64,000 nt of DNA from Kibdelosporangium philippinense (GCF_021390435.2 NZ_JAJVCN010000004.1:283501-347500); one strand, 5' to 3'. Numbered from the stretch's first letter, positions 51,908 through 60,966 are shown. The notes: generated from the letters alone by a model not told the origin. Numbers and translations: made by a program.

Positions 51908-52936
51908 ATGACTGTACGGGTAGGGGTCGCCGGAGCGAGCGGATACGCGGGCGGTGAGGTCTTGCGCCTGCTGCTTGGGCATCCCGGAGTCCAGATCGGG
52001 GCGCTGACCGCCGGTGCCAGCGCGGGCATGAAGCTCGGCCAGTACCAGCCGCATCTGCTGCCGCTCGCCGACCGCGTGCTCAGTGACACCACTGTCGACG
52101 AGCTCAGTGGCCACGAGGTCGTGTTCCTCGCACTGCCGCACGGCAAGTCCGCCAAGATCGCGGCCGAGCTGGGCGAGGACACCCTGGTCATCGACTGCGG
52201 CGCGGACCACCGCCTCGAGGACGAGAAAGCCTGGCAGCGCTGGTACGGCGGCGACCACGCGGGCACCTGGCCATACGGTCTCCCGGAGCTCGCCGGGCAA
52301 CGCGAGAAGCTCACCGGAGCGAAGCGAGTCGCAGTGCCCGGGTGCTACCCGACGGTCTCCTCGCTGTCCCTCGCGCCCGCCTTCCAAGACGGTCTGGTCG
52401 AGCCCGAAGCGGTCATCGTCGCGGTGTCGGGTACGTCCGGTGCAGGCAAGTCGCTGAAGCCGCACCTCCTCGGCTCCGAGGTGATGGGTTCGGTCAGCGC
52501 GTACGGAGTCGGCGGCACGCACCGGCACACCCCGGAGATCGTCCAGAACCTGAGCAAGGTCGCGGGCGAGAACATCGCCGTCAGCTTCACACCGGTTCTC
52601 GCGCCGATGCCTCGCGGCATCCTCGCCACATGCAGCGCGACCCTCAAACCCGGCAAGACCCTCGACGATGTCCTTGCCGCATACGACAAGGCCTACGCCG
52701 ACGAGCCGTTCGTGCACGTCCTGCCGACCGGGACCTGGCCGACGACCGGTGCCGTGCTTGCGTCCAATGCCGTGCAGCTGCAGATCACGGTCGATCCGGA
52801 TTTGCGCAGGCTGATCGTCATCGGCACGATCGACAACCTGACCAAGGGCACCGCGGGCGCTGCCGTGCAGTGCATGAACATCGCGCTCGGGCTGCCCGAG
52901 ACAACCGGGCTTTCGACTGTGGGAGTCGCCCCGTGA
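51908..52936 (+). CDS. argC: N-acetyl-gamma-glutamyl-phosphate reductase ArgC
   Basis: A 342-residue NADPH-dependent reductase, third step of arginine synthesis. NADP-binding GVAGASGYAGGEVLRLL at the N-terminus, catalytic Cys in AVPGCYPTVS, and the HRHTPEI and PMPRGILAT segments are diagnostic. ATG 51908 is the natural start; the frame is open far upstream only as a shadow over the convergent gene. No ribosome site precedes it, in keeping with a leaderless transcript. Stop overlaps argJ (GTGA). Confidence 0.96.
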   Translation: MTVRVGVAGASGYAGGEVLRLLLGHPGVQIGALTAGASAGMKLGQYQPHLLPLADRVLSDTTVDELSGHEVVFLALPHGKSAKIAAELGEDTLVIDCGADHRLEDEKAWQRWYGGDHAGTWPYGLPELAGQREKLTGAKRVAVPGCYPTVSSLSLAPAFQDGLVEPEAVIVAVSGTSGAGKSLKPHLLGSEVMGSVSAYGVGGTHRHTPEIVQNLSKVAGENIAVSFTPVLAPMPRGILATCSATLKPGKTLDDVLAAYDKAYADEPFVHVLPTGTWPTTGAVLASNAVQLQITVDPDLRRLIVIGTIDNLTKGTAGAAVQCMNIALGLPETTGLSTVGVAP

Positions 52937-54105
52937 ACCGTGCCAAGGGCGTCACCGGGCCTGCTGGTTTCCGGGCCGCCGGGGTCGCCGCGGGGATCAA
53001 GGCGAGCGGCGCCTTGGACTTGACGTTGGTGGTGAACGACGGCCCGAACAACGCGGCCGCTGGCGTGTTCACCACGAACCAGGTCAAGGCCGCGCCGGTC
53101 CTGTGGTCCCAGCAGGTCCTCAAGGAGCGCAAGCTCAAAGCCGTCGTGCTCAACTCCGGCGGCGCCAACGCGTGCACCGGCCATGAAGGCTTTCAGGACA
53201 CGCACGCGACCGCCGAGAAAGTGGCGGAAGTCCTGGAATGCGGCGCGATCGAGGTCGCCGTCTGCTCAACCGGGCTGATCGGCGAGCGCCTGCCCATGGA
53301 CAAGGTCCTGTCCGGTGTGGACGCCGCGAAAGCAAGCCTCGGCAACACGGTCGAAGCCGGGCTGAACGCCGCAACGGGCGTGCTGACCACCGACAGCAGG
53401 CCGAAGCAGTCGTGGAAAGCGCACGAGCAAGGCTGGTCGGTCGGCGGTTTCGTGAAAGGAGCGGGCATGTTGGCGCCCAACATGGCGACCATGCTTTCGG
53501 TGATCACCACCGACGCCGACGTCGACAAGGACACCCTCGACGCCGCATTGCGCGCAGCGACCAAGAAAACCTATGACCGCCTGGATGTCGACGGCGGAAC
53601 GTCCACGAACGACACAGTCATTGTCCTCGCCTCCGGCGCGTCCGGAATCACGCCAAGCCAAGAGGACTTCGAGGCGCTGCTCACCGAAGTGGCCGCGGAC
53701 CTGGTCAAACAGCTGCAAGGCGACGCGGAAGGCGTGACCAAGGAGATCGCGATCACCGTCACCGGTGCCGCGACCGAGGACGAAGCCGTCCACATCGGAC
53801 GCATTGTGGCCGAGGACAACCTGGTGAAGACCGCGCTGTTCGGCTCGGACCCGAACTGGGGCCGGATCGCGATGGCTCTCGGCAGAGCCAAGGCGCGGAT
53901 CGACCAGCACCAGCTGTCCATTGTGATCAACGGGATCCGCGTGATGCACAAGGGAACCCGCGGCGAGGACCGGTCGAACGCGGACCTGTCCGGCCGGGAC
54001 ATCGAGATCATCATCGACCTGGCGATCGGCCACGGCGAAGCGACCATCCTCACCACGGACCTCTCCCATGGGTACGTCGAAGAGAACAGCGCCTATTCCT
54101 CTTGA
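52933..54105 (+). CDS. argJ: Ornithine acetyltransferase/N-acetylglutamate synthase ArgJ
   Basis: A 390-residue bifunctional enzyme recycling the acetyl group in arginine synthesis. It self-cleaves at the Ala-Thr-Met-Leu motif; here NMATMLSVITTDA with Thr186 as the new N-terminal nucleophile. Also visible: NSGGANACTG and STGLIGERLPM. GTG start overlaps the argC stop. The C-terminus ENSAYSS is the usual one, but the TGA stop coincides with the first bases of a tnpB element (54102 onward), so the element regenerated the stop codon. Confidence 0.96.
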   Translation: MNRAKGVTGPAGFRAAGVAAGIKASGALDLTLVVNDGPNNAAAGVFTTNQVKAAPVLWSQQVLKERKLKAVVLNSGGANACTGHEGFQDTHATAEKVAEVLECGAIEVAVCSTGLIGERLPMDKVLSGVDAAKASLGNTVEAGLNAATGVLTTDSRPKQSWKAHEQGWSVGGFVKGAGMLAPNMATMLSVITTDADVDKDTLDAALRAATKKTYDRLDVDGGTSTNDTVIVLASGASGITPSQEDFEALLTEVAADLVKQLQGDAEGVTKEIAITVTGAATEDEAVHIGRIVAEDNLVKTALFGSDPNWGRIAMALGRAKARIDQHQLSIVINGIRVMHKGTRGEDRSNADLSGRDIEIIIDLAIGHGEATILTTDLSHGYVEENSAYSS

Positions 54106-54153
54106 CGTCCTCCCACGGCCGAAGCCGACGGGATTCCAACCCATACCCACCAC
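54102..54153 (-). ncRNA. Right end of tnpB element / omega-RNA scaffold 3' part (candidate)
   Basis: Minus strand downstream of tnpB: GGAATCCCGTCGGC, TTCG loop, GCCGTGGG, then GGAGGACGTCAA, the characteristic right end of IS605-type tnpB elements, whose transcript forms the guide RNA of TnpB. Hairpin at 54112-54132. The bases after CAA, where a guide would begin, are the 3' end of argJ read backwards. Assignment from known element ends; expression unproven. Confidence 0.55.
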
Positions 54154-55341
54154 TCAGAAAGCGACGGGAGCGAGTTGAGGTTCACAGTTCACAGCCCCGC
54201 CCAATGGCTGGAGGGCTCCCTGCGCTGTCACCGCCCGCCCGGCGGCGATGTTCCGTGCCGCGTTCACGTCCGCGTGACAAGTAAACCTGCATACGATACA
54301 CTGGAATACCGCTTGGCTCTTGCGGTTCTCCGATGCGATGTGGCTACAAGCCGAACATTGCTGGGACGTGAACGCAGCTTTGACTCTTTCAACCCGGCCA
54401 GCAGCCTTGTGTTCCAGCCGGGTTATCAGCAGTCCCCAGCCATTGGCAAGGATGCCGCGGTTGAGTCCAGCTTTCTGACGCACGTTACGACCCGGCCGCT
54501 CGATCGTGCCCTTTGCGGAGCGGGCCATACCACGGATATTGAGGTCTTCTACCCGAATCACGTCGAACCTACGGGCCAGTTCGGTGGAACTTTTTTCCAC
54601 CCAATCCTTCCGCCGGTCCGTCTCTCGTGCGGTAAGTCGTGTGATCGCTCGCCTAACACGCCTGCGTCGATGAGACCCTCGTTGACAGCGGGCGAGCCTA
54701 TGGTGGAGCTGCTCCAGCCTTCGACGTTCGCCACCTGTCAGGCCGGGCACTTTCAGTATGTCTCCGGTCGACAGTGCCGCAGACACCACGACGCCCCGAT
54801 CGACGCCGACGACCTGGCTATTGCCAGGAGCAGGTATCGGATCGGGAATCGCGGCGAATGCGATATGCCACCGGCCGACTCGGTCTTGAGTGACTCGGTA
54901 GGACTTGACTCCGGGAGTCACTCGTCGCGACCAACGGAACCTGATCCACCCAACCTCGGGCACCCAAACCTGTCCACAACGGCGGTTGAGTCGCTGTATG
55001 TGCTGTGGTTTGAGCGCTACCTGCCGAAACCCCTCATCTCTACCGGCCTTGCGCCATGTGGGTTTGCGATGCGTGCTGGCAAAGAAGTTACGCATGGCTT
55101 GGGCGAAATCGCGCAGCGCTTGTTGCTGCACTGTCACAGAACCGGCCCGAAGCCACGGGAATTCTGCTCGCGCTTCGGTCAACTGTCGAGCCTGCTCAAC
55201 ATAGCCAGGCGCCGAACCCATACCTGGTCGCCAATGACTGTGCTGCTCTACAGCAAGGTTCCACACCAACCGTGCCTGCGTGCAATGCTTCAACAATCCG
55301 ACCTCTTGCTCGGGCGTCGGCGACAGTCGGTAGCGTGGCAT
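54154..55341 (-). CDS. tnpB: TnpB RNA-guided nuclease (IS605/IS1341 family)
   Basis: A 395-residue TnpB, ancestor-type of Cas12 nucleases, which uses a guide RNA made from its own element end. The RuvC residues are intact: D181 in VVGVDRGV, E265 in IRVEDLNIRGM, D358 in CHADVNAARNI. The zinc finger CSAC...CIVC (C329, C332, C348, C351) is complete. ATG 55341 (PRYRLSPTPEQEVGLLKHC) matches the family N-terminus; the frame extends upstream. Full length and apparently functional. Inserted antisense between argJ and argB. Confidence 0.92.
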   Translation of the reverse strand: MPRYRLSPTPEQEVGLLKHCTQARLVWNLAVEQHSHWRPGMGSAPGYVEQARQLTEARAEFPWLRAGSVTVQQQALRDFAQAMRNFFASTHRKPTWRKAGRDEGFRQVALKPQHIQRLNRRCGQVWVPEVGWIRFRWSRRVTPGVKSYRVTQDRVGRWHIAFAAIPDPIPAPGNSQVVGVDRGVVVSAALSTGDILKVPGLTGGERRRLEQLHHRLARCQRGSHRRRRVRRAITRLTARETDRRKDWVEKSSTELARRFDVIRVEDLNIRGMARSAKGTIERPGRNVRQKAGLNRGILANGWGLLITRLEHKAAGRVERVKAAFTSQQCSACSHIASENRKSQAVFQCIVCRFTCHADVNAARNIAAGRAVTAQGALQPLGGAVNCEPQLAPVAF

Positions 55342-55454
55342 AGACCGAACGTTAACAGCTATCGCTCGCCACACCGGAGTCACCACGCCCGATTCAATGA
55401 AGCTAGTTTTTCTCGAGCGCTTGAACACAAATGCCTTCCTAAAACGGAGCCACG

Positions 55455-56339
55455 ATGAACAACAACGCGGACCGCAAGGCAGCGGTACTCATCGAGGCTT
55501 TGCCGTGGCTCCAGCAGTTCCACGGCGCGCTCGTAGTGGTCAAGTACGGCGGCAACGCCATGATCGACGACGAACTCAAACAAGCGTTTGCCCAGGACAT
55601 GGTGTTCCTGCGGCTCGCCGGGCTGCGGCCGGTGGTCGTGCACGGCGGCGGCCCGCAGATCGGCGCGATGCTCACCAAGCTCGGTATCGAGTCCGAGTTC
55701 CGCGGCGGCCTGCGCGTCACCACACCGGAAGCCATGGACGTGGTCCGGATGGTCCTCGTTGGACAGGTCGGCCGCGAGCTCGTCGGCCTGATCAACGCGC
55801 ACGGCCCATACGCGGTCGGCATTTCCGGCGAGGACGCGCATCTGTTCACCGCCGAGCGCCGAGGCCTGGAGATCGACGGCGAGCAGGTCGATCTCGGTCT
55901 GGTCGGCGACGTGGTGACGGTCAACCCAGCTGCGGTCGAGGACATTGTCGCGGCAGGCCGGATTCCGGTTGTGTCCACAGTGGCTCCGGACGCCGATGGC
56001 GTTGTGCACAACGTGAACGCCGACACCGCGGCGGCCGCGCTGGCCGTTGCGTTGAAGGCACGCAAACTTGTGGTCCTGACGGATGTCGAAGGGCTGTACA
56101 AGAACTGGCCGGACAAATCCTCGCTCGTGCAACGGATCGACGCTGCCGAGTTGGAGAAGGTGCTGCCGGACCTGGCAAGCGGGATGGTGCCCAAGATGGA
56201 GGCATGCCTGCGCGCGGTCCGTGGGGGAGTGCCGCAGGCGCACGTGATCGACGGCAGGCTGGCACATTCCGTGCTGCTTGAGGTGTTCACGAGCGAGGGC
56301 GTCGGCACGATGGTGCTACCTGACGAAGGGGATGCGTGA
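55455..56339 (+). CDS. argB: Acetylglutamate kinase ArgB
   Basis: A 294-residue amino-acid kinase phosphorylating N-acetylglutamate, the controlled step of arginine synthesis. VVKYGGNAMID (phosphate-binding Lys and Gly), VVVHGGGPQIGAML, VVSTVAPDADGVVHNVNAD and VLTDVEGLYKNWPD are diagnostic. ATG with GGAG at 9 nt. It now lies behind the tnpB insertion, so it needs read-through from argC or a promoter at the element edge. Its stop TGA shares a base with the argD ATG. Confidence 0.96.
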   Translation: MNNNADRKAAVLIEALPWLQQFHGALVVVKYGGNAMIDDELKQAFAQDMVFLRLAGLRPVVVHGGGPQIGAMLTKLGIESEFRGGLRVTTPEAMDVVRMVLVGQVGRELVGLINAHGPYAVGISGEDAHLFTAERRGLEIDGEQVDLGLVGDVVTVNPAAVEDIVAAGRIPVVSTVAPDADGVVHNVNADTAAAALAVALKARKLVVLTDVEGLYKNWPDKSSLVQRIDAAELEKVLPDLASGMVPKMEACLRAVRGGVPQAHVIDGRLAHSVLLEVFTSEGVGTMVLPDEGDA

Positions 56340-57499
56340 TGACGCTCCAACAGCGGTGGGAAGCCGCGATGATGAACAACTACGGTACGCCGAAGTTGGG
56401 ACTAGAGCGCGGCGAGGGCGCGTACGTCTGGGACACCGACGGCAACCGATACCTCGACATGGTCAGCGGAATCGCGGTGAACGCGCTCGGCCACGCGCAC
56501 CCTGCGATCGTGGCCGCGGTGACCGAGCAGATCGGCAAGCTCGGCCACACCTCGAACCTGAACATCAACCTGCCCGCACTGGAGTTGGCCGAGCGCTTGC
56601 TCGACGTCGCCGGTGTCGACGGAAAGGTCGTGTTCACCAACTCCGGCGCGGAAGCTGTTGAGACCGCGCTGAAACTGAGCCGTCTGACCGGACGCACCAA
56701 AGTGGTCTCGACCGACGGCGGTTTCCACGGCCGCACAATGGGTGCGCTCACGCTGACCGGTCAGCCGCCCAAGCGCACCCCGTTCGAGCCGCTGGTTCCC
56801 GGCGTGACACACATTCCCTACGGTGACGCGGCCGCCCTTGAGTCCGCTGTGGACAGTGAAACTGCCGCGTTCATCGTCGAGCCGATCCAGGGCGAGCAGG
56901 GTGTAATCGTGCCGCCGGAGGGGTACCTTCAGGCGGCACGGGAAATCACCGCGAAGCACGGCGCTTTGCTGATCCTGGACGAGGTGCAGACCGGGATCGG
57001 CCGGCTGGGCACGTGGTTCGCCTTCCAGCAGGCCGGAATCGTGCCCGACATCATCACCCTGGCCAAGGGGCTCGGCGGTGGATTGCCGCTGGGCGCGTGC
57101 ATCGGGATCGGTGACACGGCGAACCTGTTCCAGGCAGGGCATCACGGCACGACCTTCGGCGGCAACCCGGTGTGCACCGCGGCCGGACTGGCTGTGCTGA
57201 ACACGATCGCGTCCGAAGGACTGCTCGACCAAGTTTCCTCTGTCGGCAAGGAAATCGCCGCAGGGGTCGAGGGACTCGGGCACCCGCTGATCGGCGGCGT
57301 CCGTGGCGCGGGCCTGCTGCTCGGTATCATGCTGCGTGAGAAGGTCTCTGGCGCGCTGGCGGCGAACGCACAGCAGGCCGGGTACCTGATCAACCCCATC
57401 CAGCCGGACGTGATCCGGCTGGTACCACCACTGATTCTCGAACATGACGACGCCGCACGGTTCGTGGCCGACCTGCCAGCGGCTTTGGAGGGATTGTGA
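56339..57499 (+). CDS. argD: Acetylornithine aminotransferase ArgD
   Basis: A 386-residue PLP aminotransferase converting N-acetylglutamate semialdehyde to N-acetylornithine. Pyridoxal Lys in ITLAKGLGGGLPLGA, Asp in LLILDEVQTGIGRLGT, and NSGAEAVETALKLSR and GFHGRTMGAL are clear. ATG 56339 overlaps the argB stop by one base; a GTG at 56336 is possible. Stop overlaps argF (GTGA). Confidence 0.96.
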   Translation: MTLQQRWEAAMMNNYGTPKLGLERGEGAYVWDTDGNRYLDMVSGIAVNALGHAHPAIVAAVTEQIGKLGHTSNLNINLPALELAERLLDVAGVDGKVVFTNSGAEAVETALKLSRLTGRTKVVSTDGGFHGRTMGALTLTGQPPKRTPFEPLVPGVTHIPYGDAAALESAVDSETAAFIVEPIQGEQGVIVPPEGYLQAAREITAKHGALLILDEVQTGIGRLGTWFAFQQAGIVPDIITLAKGLGGGLPLGACIGIGDTANLFQAGHHGTTFGGNPVCTAAGLAVLNTIASEGLLDQVSSVGKEIAAGVEGLGHPLIGGVRGAGLLLGIMLREKVSGALAANAQQAGYLINPIQPDVIRLVPPLILEHDDAARFVADLPAALEGL

Positions 57500-58422
57500 C
57501 CGTCCGGCACTTCCTGCGTGACGACGACCTGTCACCGGCCGAACAGCTCGCGGTCCTCGACCTCGCCGCTGAGCTGAAGAAAGACCCGTTGGGGCACAAG
57601 CCGTTGGCTGGCCCGAAGAGCATCGCGGTGCTGTTCGAGAAGAACTCGACCCGCACCCGGCTGTCGTTCGAGGTCGGCATCGCTCAACTGGGCGGCCAGC
57701 CGATCATCGTCGACGGCCGGATGATGCAGCTCGGCCGTGAGGAAACCATCGAGGACACCTCGCGCGTGCTGTCGCGTTACGTGCACGCCGTGGTGTGGCG
57801 GACGTTCGCGCAGAAGCGCATCGATGCGATGGCTTCGGTGTCCAAGGTTCCGGTGGTCAACGCGTTGACCGACGAGTTCCACCCGTGCCAGGTCCTCGCC
57901 GACCTGCAGACCATCAAGGAGCGCAAGGGAAAGCTCGCCGGGCTGACCCTGACCTACCTCGGTGACGGCGCCAACAACATGGCCCACTCGCTGATGCTCG
58001 GTGGCGTCACCGCAGGTCTGCACATCCGCCTTGTCGCGCCGGAAGGCTTCCAGCCCAACCCGGACTTCGTGATCGACGCCAAGAAGCGGGCAACCGAGAC
58101 CGGCGGCAGCGTCACGCTGCTGACCGACCCGGATGAGGCCGTGGAAGGCGCGGACGTGCTGGCCACGGACACGTGGACCTCGATGGGCCAGGAGAACGAC
58201 GGCCTCGACCGGGTGACCCCGTTCCGTCGCCTGCAGGTCAACGCGGCGATGCTGGACCGTGCCGCGCCTGGCGCGATCGTGCTGCACTGCCTGCCCGCGC
58301 ACCGCGGCTGGGAGATCACCGACGAGGTGCTCGACGGCCCGGCCAGCGCGGTGTGGGACGAGGCGGAGAACCGGCTGCACGCCCAGAAGGCGCTACTGAT
58401 GTGGCTGCTGGAGCAGTCGTGA
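57496..58422 (+). CDS. argF: Ornithine carbamoyltransferase ArgF
   Basis: A 308-residue transcarbamylase making citrulline from ornithine and carbamoyl phosphate. Carbamoyl-phosphate site NSTRTRLSFE, HPCQVLADL, the ornithine-side WTSMGQE and HCLPAHRGWEIT are all present. GTG start overlaps the argD stop; its own stop overlaps argR (GTGA). Confidence 0.97.
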   Translation: MTVRHFLRDDDLSPAEQLAVLDLAAELKKDPLGHKPLAGPKSIAVLFEKNSTRTRLSFEVGIAQLGGQPIIVDGRMMQLGREETIEDTSRVLSRYVHAVVWRTFAQKRIDAMASVSKVPVVNALTDEFHPCQVLADLQTIKERKGKLAGLTLTYLGDGANNMAHSLMLGGVTAGLHIRLVAPEGFQPNPDFVIDAKKRATETGGSVTLLTDPDEAVEGADVLATDTWTSMGQENDGLDRVTPFRRLQVNAAMLDRAAPGAIVLHCLPAHRGWEITDEVLDGPASAVWDEAENRLHAQKALLMWLLEQS

Positions 58423-58916
58423 CCACCGCGGGTACCCGCGTCGCCAGGCAGGCGCGGATCGTCGAGCTCGTGTCCACAATGGCCATTCGCAGTCAGACCG
58501 AGCTCGCCAAGATCCTTGCCTCGGAAGGAGTCGAGGTCACGCAGGCGACACTCTCGCGTGATCTCGACGAACTCGGCGCGGTCAAACTGCGCGGCCCGGA
58601 CGCGGGTGCTCCCGTGTACGTCATCCCCGAGGACGGCTCGCCGGTCCGTGGCGTGCAAGGCGGCACGAGCCGCCTGACCAGGCTGCTCGGCGAAGTCCTC
58701 GTCTCGGCCGACCACTCGGCCAATCTGGCTGTCCTGCGCACCCCGCCAGGGGCCGCGCAGTTCCTGGCCAGCGCGATCGACCGGGCGGCATTGCACGAGG
58801 TCGTCGGCACGATCGCGGGAGACGATACGGTCCTGATCATCGCCCGTGAACCGCTCACCGGCGCCGACCTGGCCGACCGTTTCAGCACCATGGCAGGCCT
58901 GAAAGACCCCTCGTGA
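58419..58916 (+). CDS. argR: Arginine repressor ArgR
   Basis: A 165-residue hexameric repressor of arginine genes. N-terminal winged HTH: RQARIVELVSTMAIRSQTEL, AKILASEGVEVTQATLSRDL, DELGAVKL; C-terminal oligomerisation and arginine-binding domain with GAAQFLASAIDRA and EVVGTIAGDDTVLII. GTG start in a GTGA overlap. The last codons and stop (TCG TGA) are formed by palindromic repeat copy 4. The target is probably the TGCAT repeats at the argC promoter. argG, which follows argR in many actinobacteria, is absent. Confidence 0.96.
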   Translation: MTTAGTRVARQARIVELVSTMAIRSQTELAKILASEGVEVTQATLSRDLDELGAVKLRGPDAGAPVYVIPEDGSPVRGVQGGTSRLTRLLGEVLVSADHSANLAVLRTPPGAAQFLASAIDRAALHEVVGTIAGDDTVLIIAREPLTGADLADRFSTMAGLKDPS

Positions 58917-58955
58917 GTGGTTATCCGTGTTCTAACACTGATAACCACTCACGAG
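58910..58955. repeat. 46-bp palindromic repeat, copy 4, at the argR stop
   Basis: Outer arms identical to the other copies; inner TCCGTGTT-CT-AACACTGA with one mismatch. Its first bases CTCGTGA supply the argR stop codon TGA (58914-58916). Fills most of the 61-nt gap between argR and argH. Followed by CTTTG, so a weak terminator at best. Confidence 0.92.
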
Positions 58956-58977
58956 CTTTGAGCAGGGAGTTTGCAGA

Positions 58978-60381
58978 GTGAGTTCGTTGTGGGGCGGCCG
59001 GTTCGCCTCTGGCCCAGCCGACGCGATGGCGGCCTTGTCCGCGTCCACGCACTTCGACTGGCGTCTGGCCAGGCACGACATCGCCGGATCACGGGCACAT
59101 GCCCGGGTGCTGCACCGCGCGGGCCTGCTGACCAGTGACGAGCTCGAAGGCATGCTCAAGTCGCTGGACACCCTTGAGGCCGACGTGGCCTCCGGCGCGT
59201 TCACCCCGACCATCGCCGACGAGGACGTGCACACGGCCCTCGAACGCGGCCTGATCGAGCGCGCGGGCCCGGAACTCGGCGGCAAGCTGCGCGCGGGCCG
59301 CTCGCGTAATGACCAGGTCGCGACCCTGTTCCGGATGTGGCTGCGGGACGCGGCCCGCCGGGTCGCCGAGGGCACCCTTGACGTCGTCGACGCCCTGGTC
59401 GCACAGGCCACGCAGCACGACACAGCGGTCATGCCAGGTCGGACGCACCTGCAGCACGCACAGCCGGTCCTGCTCGCGCACCACCTGCTGGCCCACGCGC
59501 AGTCCCTGACCAGGGACATCGAGCGCCTGCGGGACTGGGACGCGCGCGCGGCCTTGTCGCCGTACGGCTCGGGCGCGCTGGCGGGTTCGTCGCTCGGCCT
59601 CGACCCGGCTGCCGTGGCCGCTGACCTGGGCTTCGACGGTCCGGTGGAGAACTCGATCGACGGCACGGCCTCCCGTGACTTCGCCGCGGAGATCGCGTTC
59701 GTGCTGGCCATGCTCGGCGTGAACCTGTCACGGATCGCCGAGGAAGTGATCATCTGGACCACCGCCGAGTTCCGGTACGCGGTCCTCGACGACGCCTGGG
59801 CAACCGGCAGCTCGATCATGCCGCAGAAGAAGAACCCGGACGTGGCCGAGCTGACCAGGGGAAAGTCCGGCCGCTTGATCGGCAACCTGACCGGCCTGCT
59901 GGCCACGTTGAAGGCGCAGCCGCTGGCGTACAACCGTGACCTGCAGGAAGACAAGGAACCGCTGTTCGACTCGGCCGAGCAGCTCGAACTCCTGCTGCCG
60001 GCGATCGCGGGCATGATCGGCACGCTGACGTTCGACACCGACCGGATGGCCGAGCTCGCGCCACAAGGCTTCACCCTGGCGACCGACATCGCGGAATGGC
60101 TGGTCCGCGAGGGTGTGCCGTTCCGGATCGCGCACGAAGCCGCCGGTGCCTGCGTCCGCGCGGCCGAGGCTCGTGGCGTCGGCCTCGACGAGCTCACCGA
60201 CGCCGAGTTCGCCGAGATCAACGCGAACCTCACCCCGAAAGTCCGTGACGTGCTGACCGTGTCAGGGTCGATCGCGTCACGTGATGCTTACGGTGGTACG
60301 GCGCCCGATAGAGTCGCCGAGCAGCGCGAACGTCTGATCGTCCGGCTTGCCGAGCACCGGGCGTGGGTGAGGGGAACGTAA
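58978..60381 (+). CDS. argH: Argininosuccinate lyase ArgH
   Basis: A 467-residue fumarase-superfamily lyase releasing arginine and fumarate. WGGRFASGPADAMAALSAST at the N-terminus, AGRSRNDQVAT, RTHLQHAQPVLLAHH, and the catalytic loop GSSIMPQKKNPDVAEL (Ser and Lys) are intact. GTG 58978 has CAGGGAG upstream. Separated from argR by repeat copy 4; the next gene starts at the base after its stop. Confidence 0.97.
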   Translation: MSSLWGGRFASGPADAMAALSASTHFDWRLARHDIAGSRAHARVLHRAGLLTSDELEGMLKSLDTLEADVASGAFTPTIADEDVHTALERGLIERAGPELGGKLRAGRSRNDQVATLFRMWLRDAARRVAEGTLDVVDALVAQATQHDTAVMPGRTHLQHAQPVLLAHHLLAHAQSLTRDIERLRDWDARAALSPYGSGALAGSSLGLDPAAVAADLGFDGPVENSIDGTASRDFAAEIAFVLAMLGVNLSRIAEEVIIWTTAEFRYAVLDDAWATGSSIMPQKKNPDVAELTRGKSGRLIGNLTGLLATLKAQPLAYNRDLQEDKEPLFDSAEQLELLLPAIAGMIGTLTFDTDRMAELAPQGFTLATDIAEWLVREGVPFRIAHEAAGACVRAAEARGVGLDELTDAEFAEINANLTPKVRDVLTVSGSIASRDAYGGTAPDRVAEQRERLIVRLAEHRAWVRGT

Positions 60382-60966
60382 GTGGCACTTGATCATCTCG
60401 TATACGCGACGCCGGATCTCACGCTCGACTTAGGCATCGAGCTGACCGAAGGCGGCCAGCACCTGGGCCTCGGCACCCGCAACAAGCTGGCCGACCTTGG
60501 CGGCGGCGCGTATCTCGAGGTGCTCGGGCCCGACCCGGACCAGCCGAAACCCGAGAAGCCACGGCCGTTCGGCTTCGACGAGCTGACCGAGCCGAAGCTG
60601 ATCACGTGGGCGGTCCGGCCGGACAACCTCGACGAAACCGTGGCGCGAGCGAAGGCCAAGGGCTACGACCTTGGGCCGATCACGGAGATGGCCCGCGAAC
60701 GCCCGGACGGGGTGCTGCTGCGGTGGCGGCTCACCCCGCTCGTCGATGCCGGTGTGCCGTTCCTGATCGACTGGGGCGCCTCGCCCCACCCGACCGAATC
60801 CCTGCCGCCCGGCACGGAACTGGTGTCGTTCACCATCACGCACCCGAACCCGGCCGAGATCCGCGAAAAGCTGGCGATTCTCGGTGAGGAAGCGACCGTC
60901 GAGCAGGGCGAAGCCGGTTTCGTCGCGGTACTGCGGACCCCGAATGGTGAAGTGGTCCTGCGGTGA
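60382..60966 (+). CDS. VOC/glyoxalase-like domain protein
   Basis: A 194-residue protein of the glyoxalase-like (Glyoxalase_3) type: LDHLVYATPDL at the start, GGGAYLEVLGPDPDQPKPE, and a second module SFTITHPNPAEIREKLAIL. The usual metal residues (His and Glu in HLVYAT and YLEVLG) are present. GTG directly follows the argH stop; its end overlaps mpg (GTGA), so it is in the same transcript. Reaction unknown. Confidence 0.87.
   Translation: MALDHLVYATPDLTLDLGIELTEGGQHLGLGTRNKLADLGGGAYLEVLGPDPDQPKPEKPRPFGFDELTEPKLITWAVRPDNLDETVARAKAKGYDLGPITEMARERPDGVLLRWRLTPLVDAGVPFLIDWGASPHPTESLPPGTELVSFTITHPNPAEIREKLAILGEEATVEQGEAGFVAVLRTPNGEVVLR

Larger units (their letters stand above)
54102..55445 (-). mobile_element. 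IS605-type element with tnpB only, inserted in the arg operon
   Basis: A tnpB-only (IS1341-like) element separating argJ and argB, which are normally adjacent. Its right boundary is the GTCAA end at 54102; the left boundary is not clear and lies between the tnpB start and the GGAG ribosome site of argB at about 55440. No tnpA is present, so mobilisation would need one in trans. Antisense to the arg genes, and it may reduce downstream arg expression. Confidence 0.7.

Noticed and set aside
54175..55458. 427-codon plus-strand frame between argJ and argB
   Set aside because: Antisense to an intact tnpB with complete RuvC residues.
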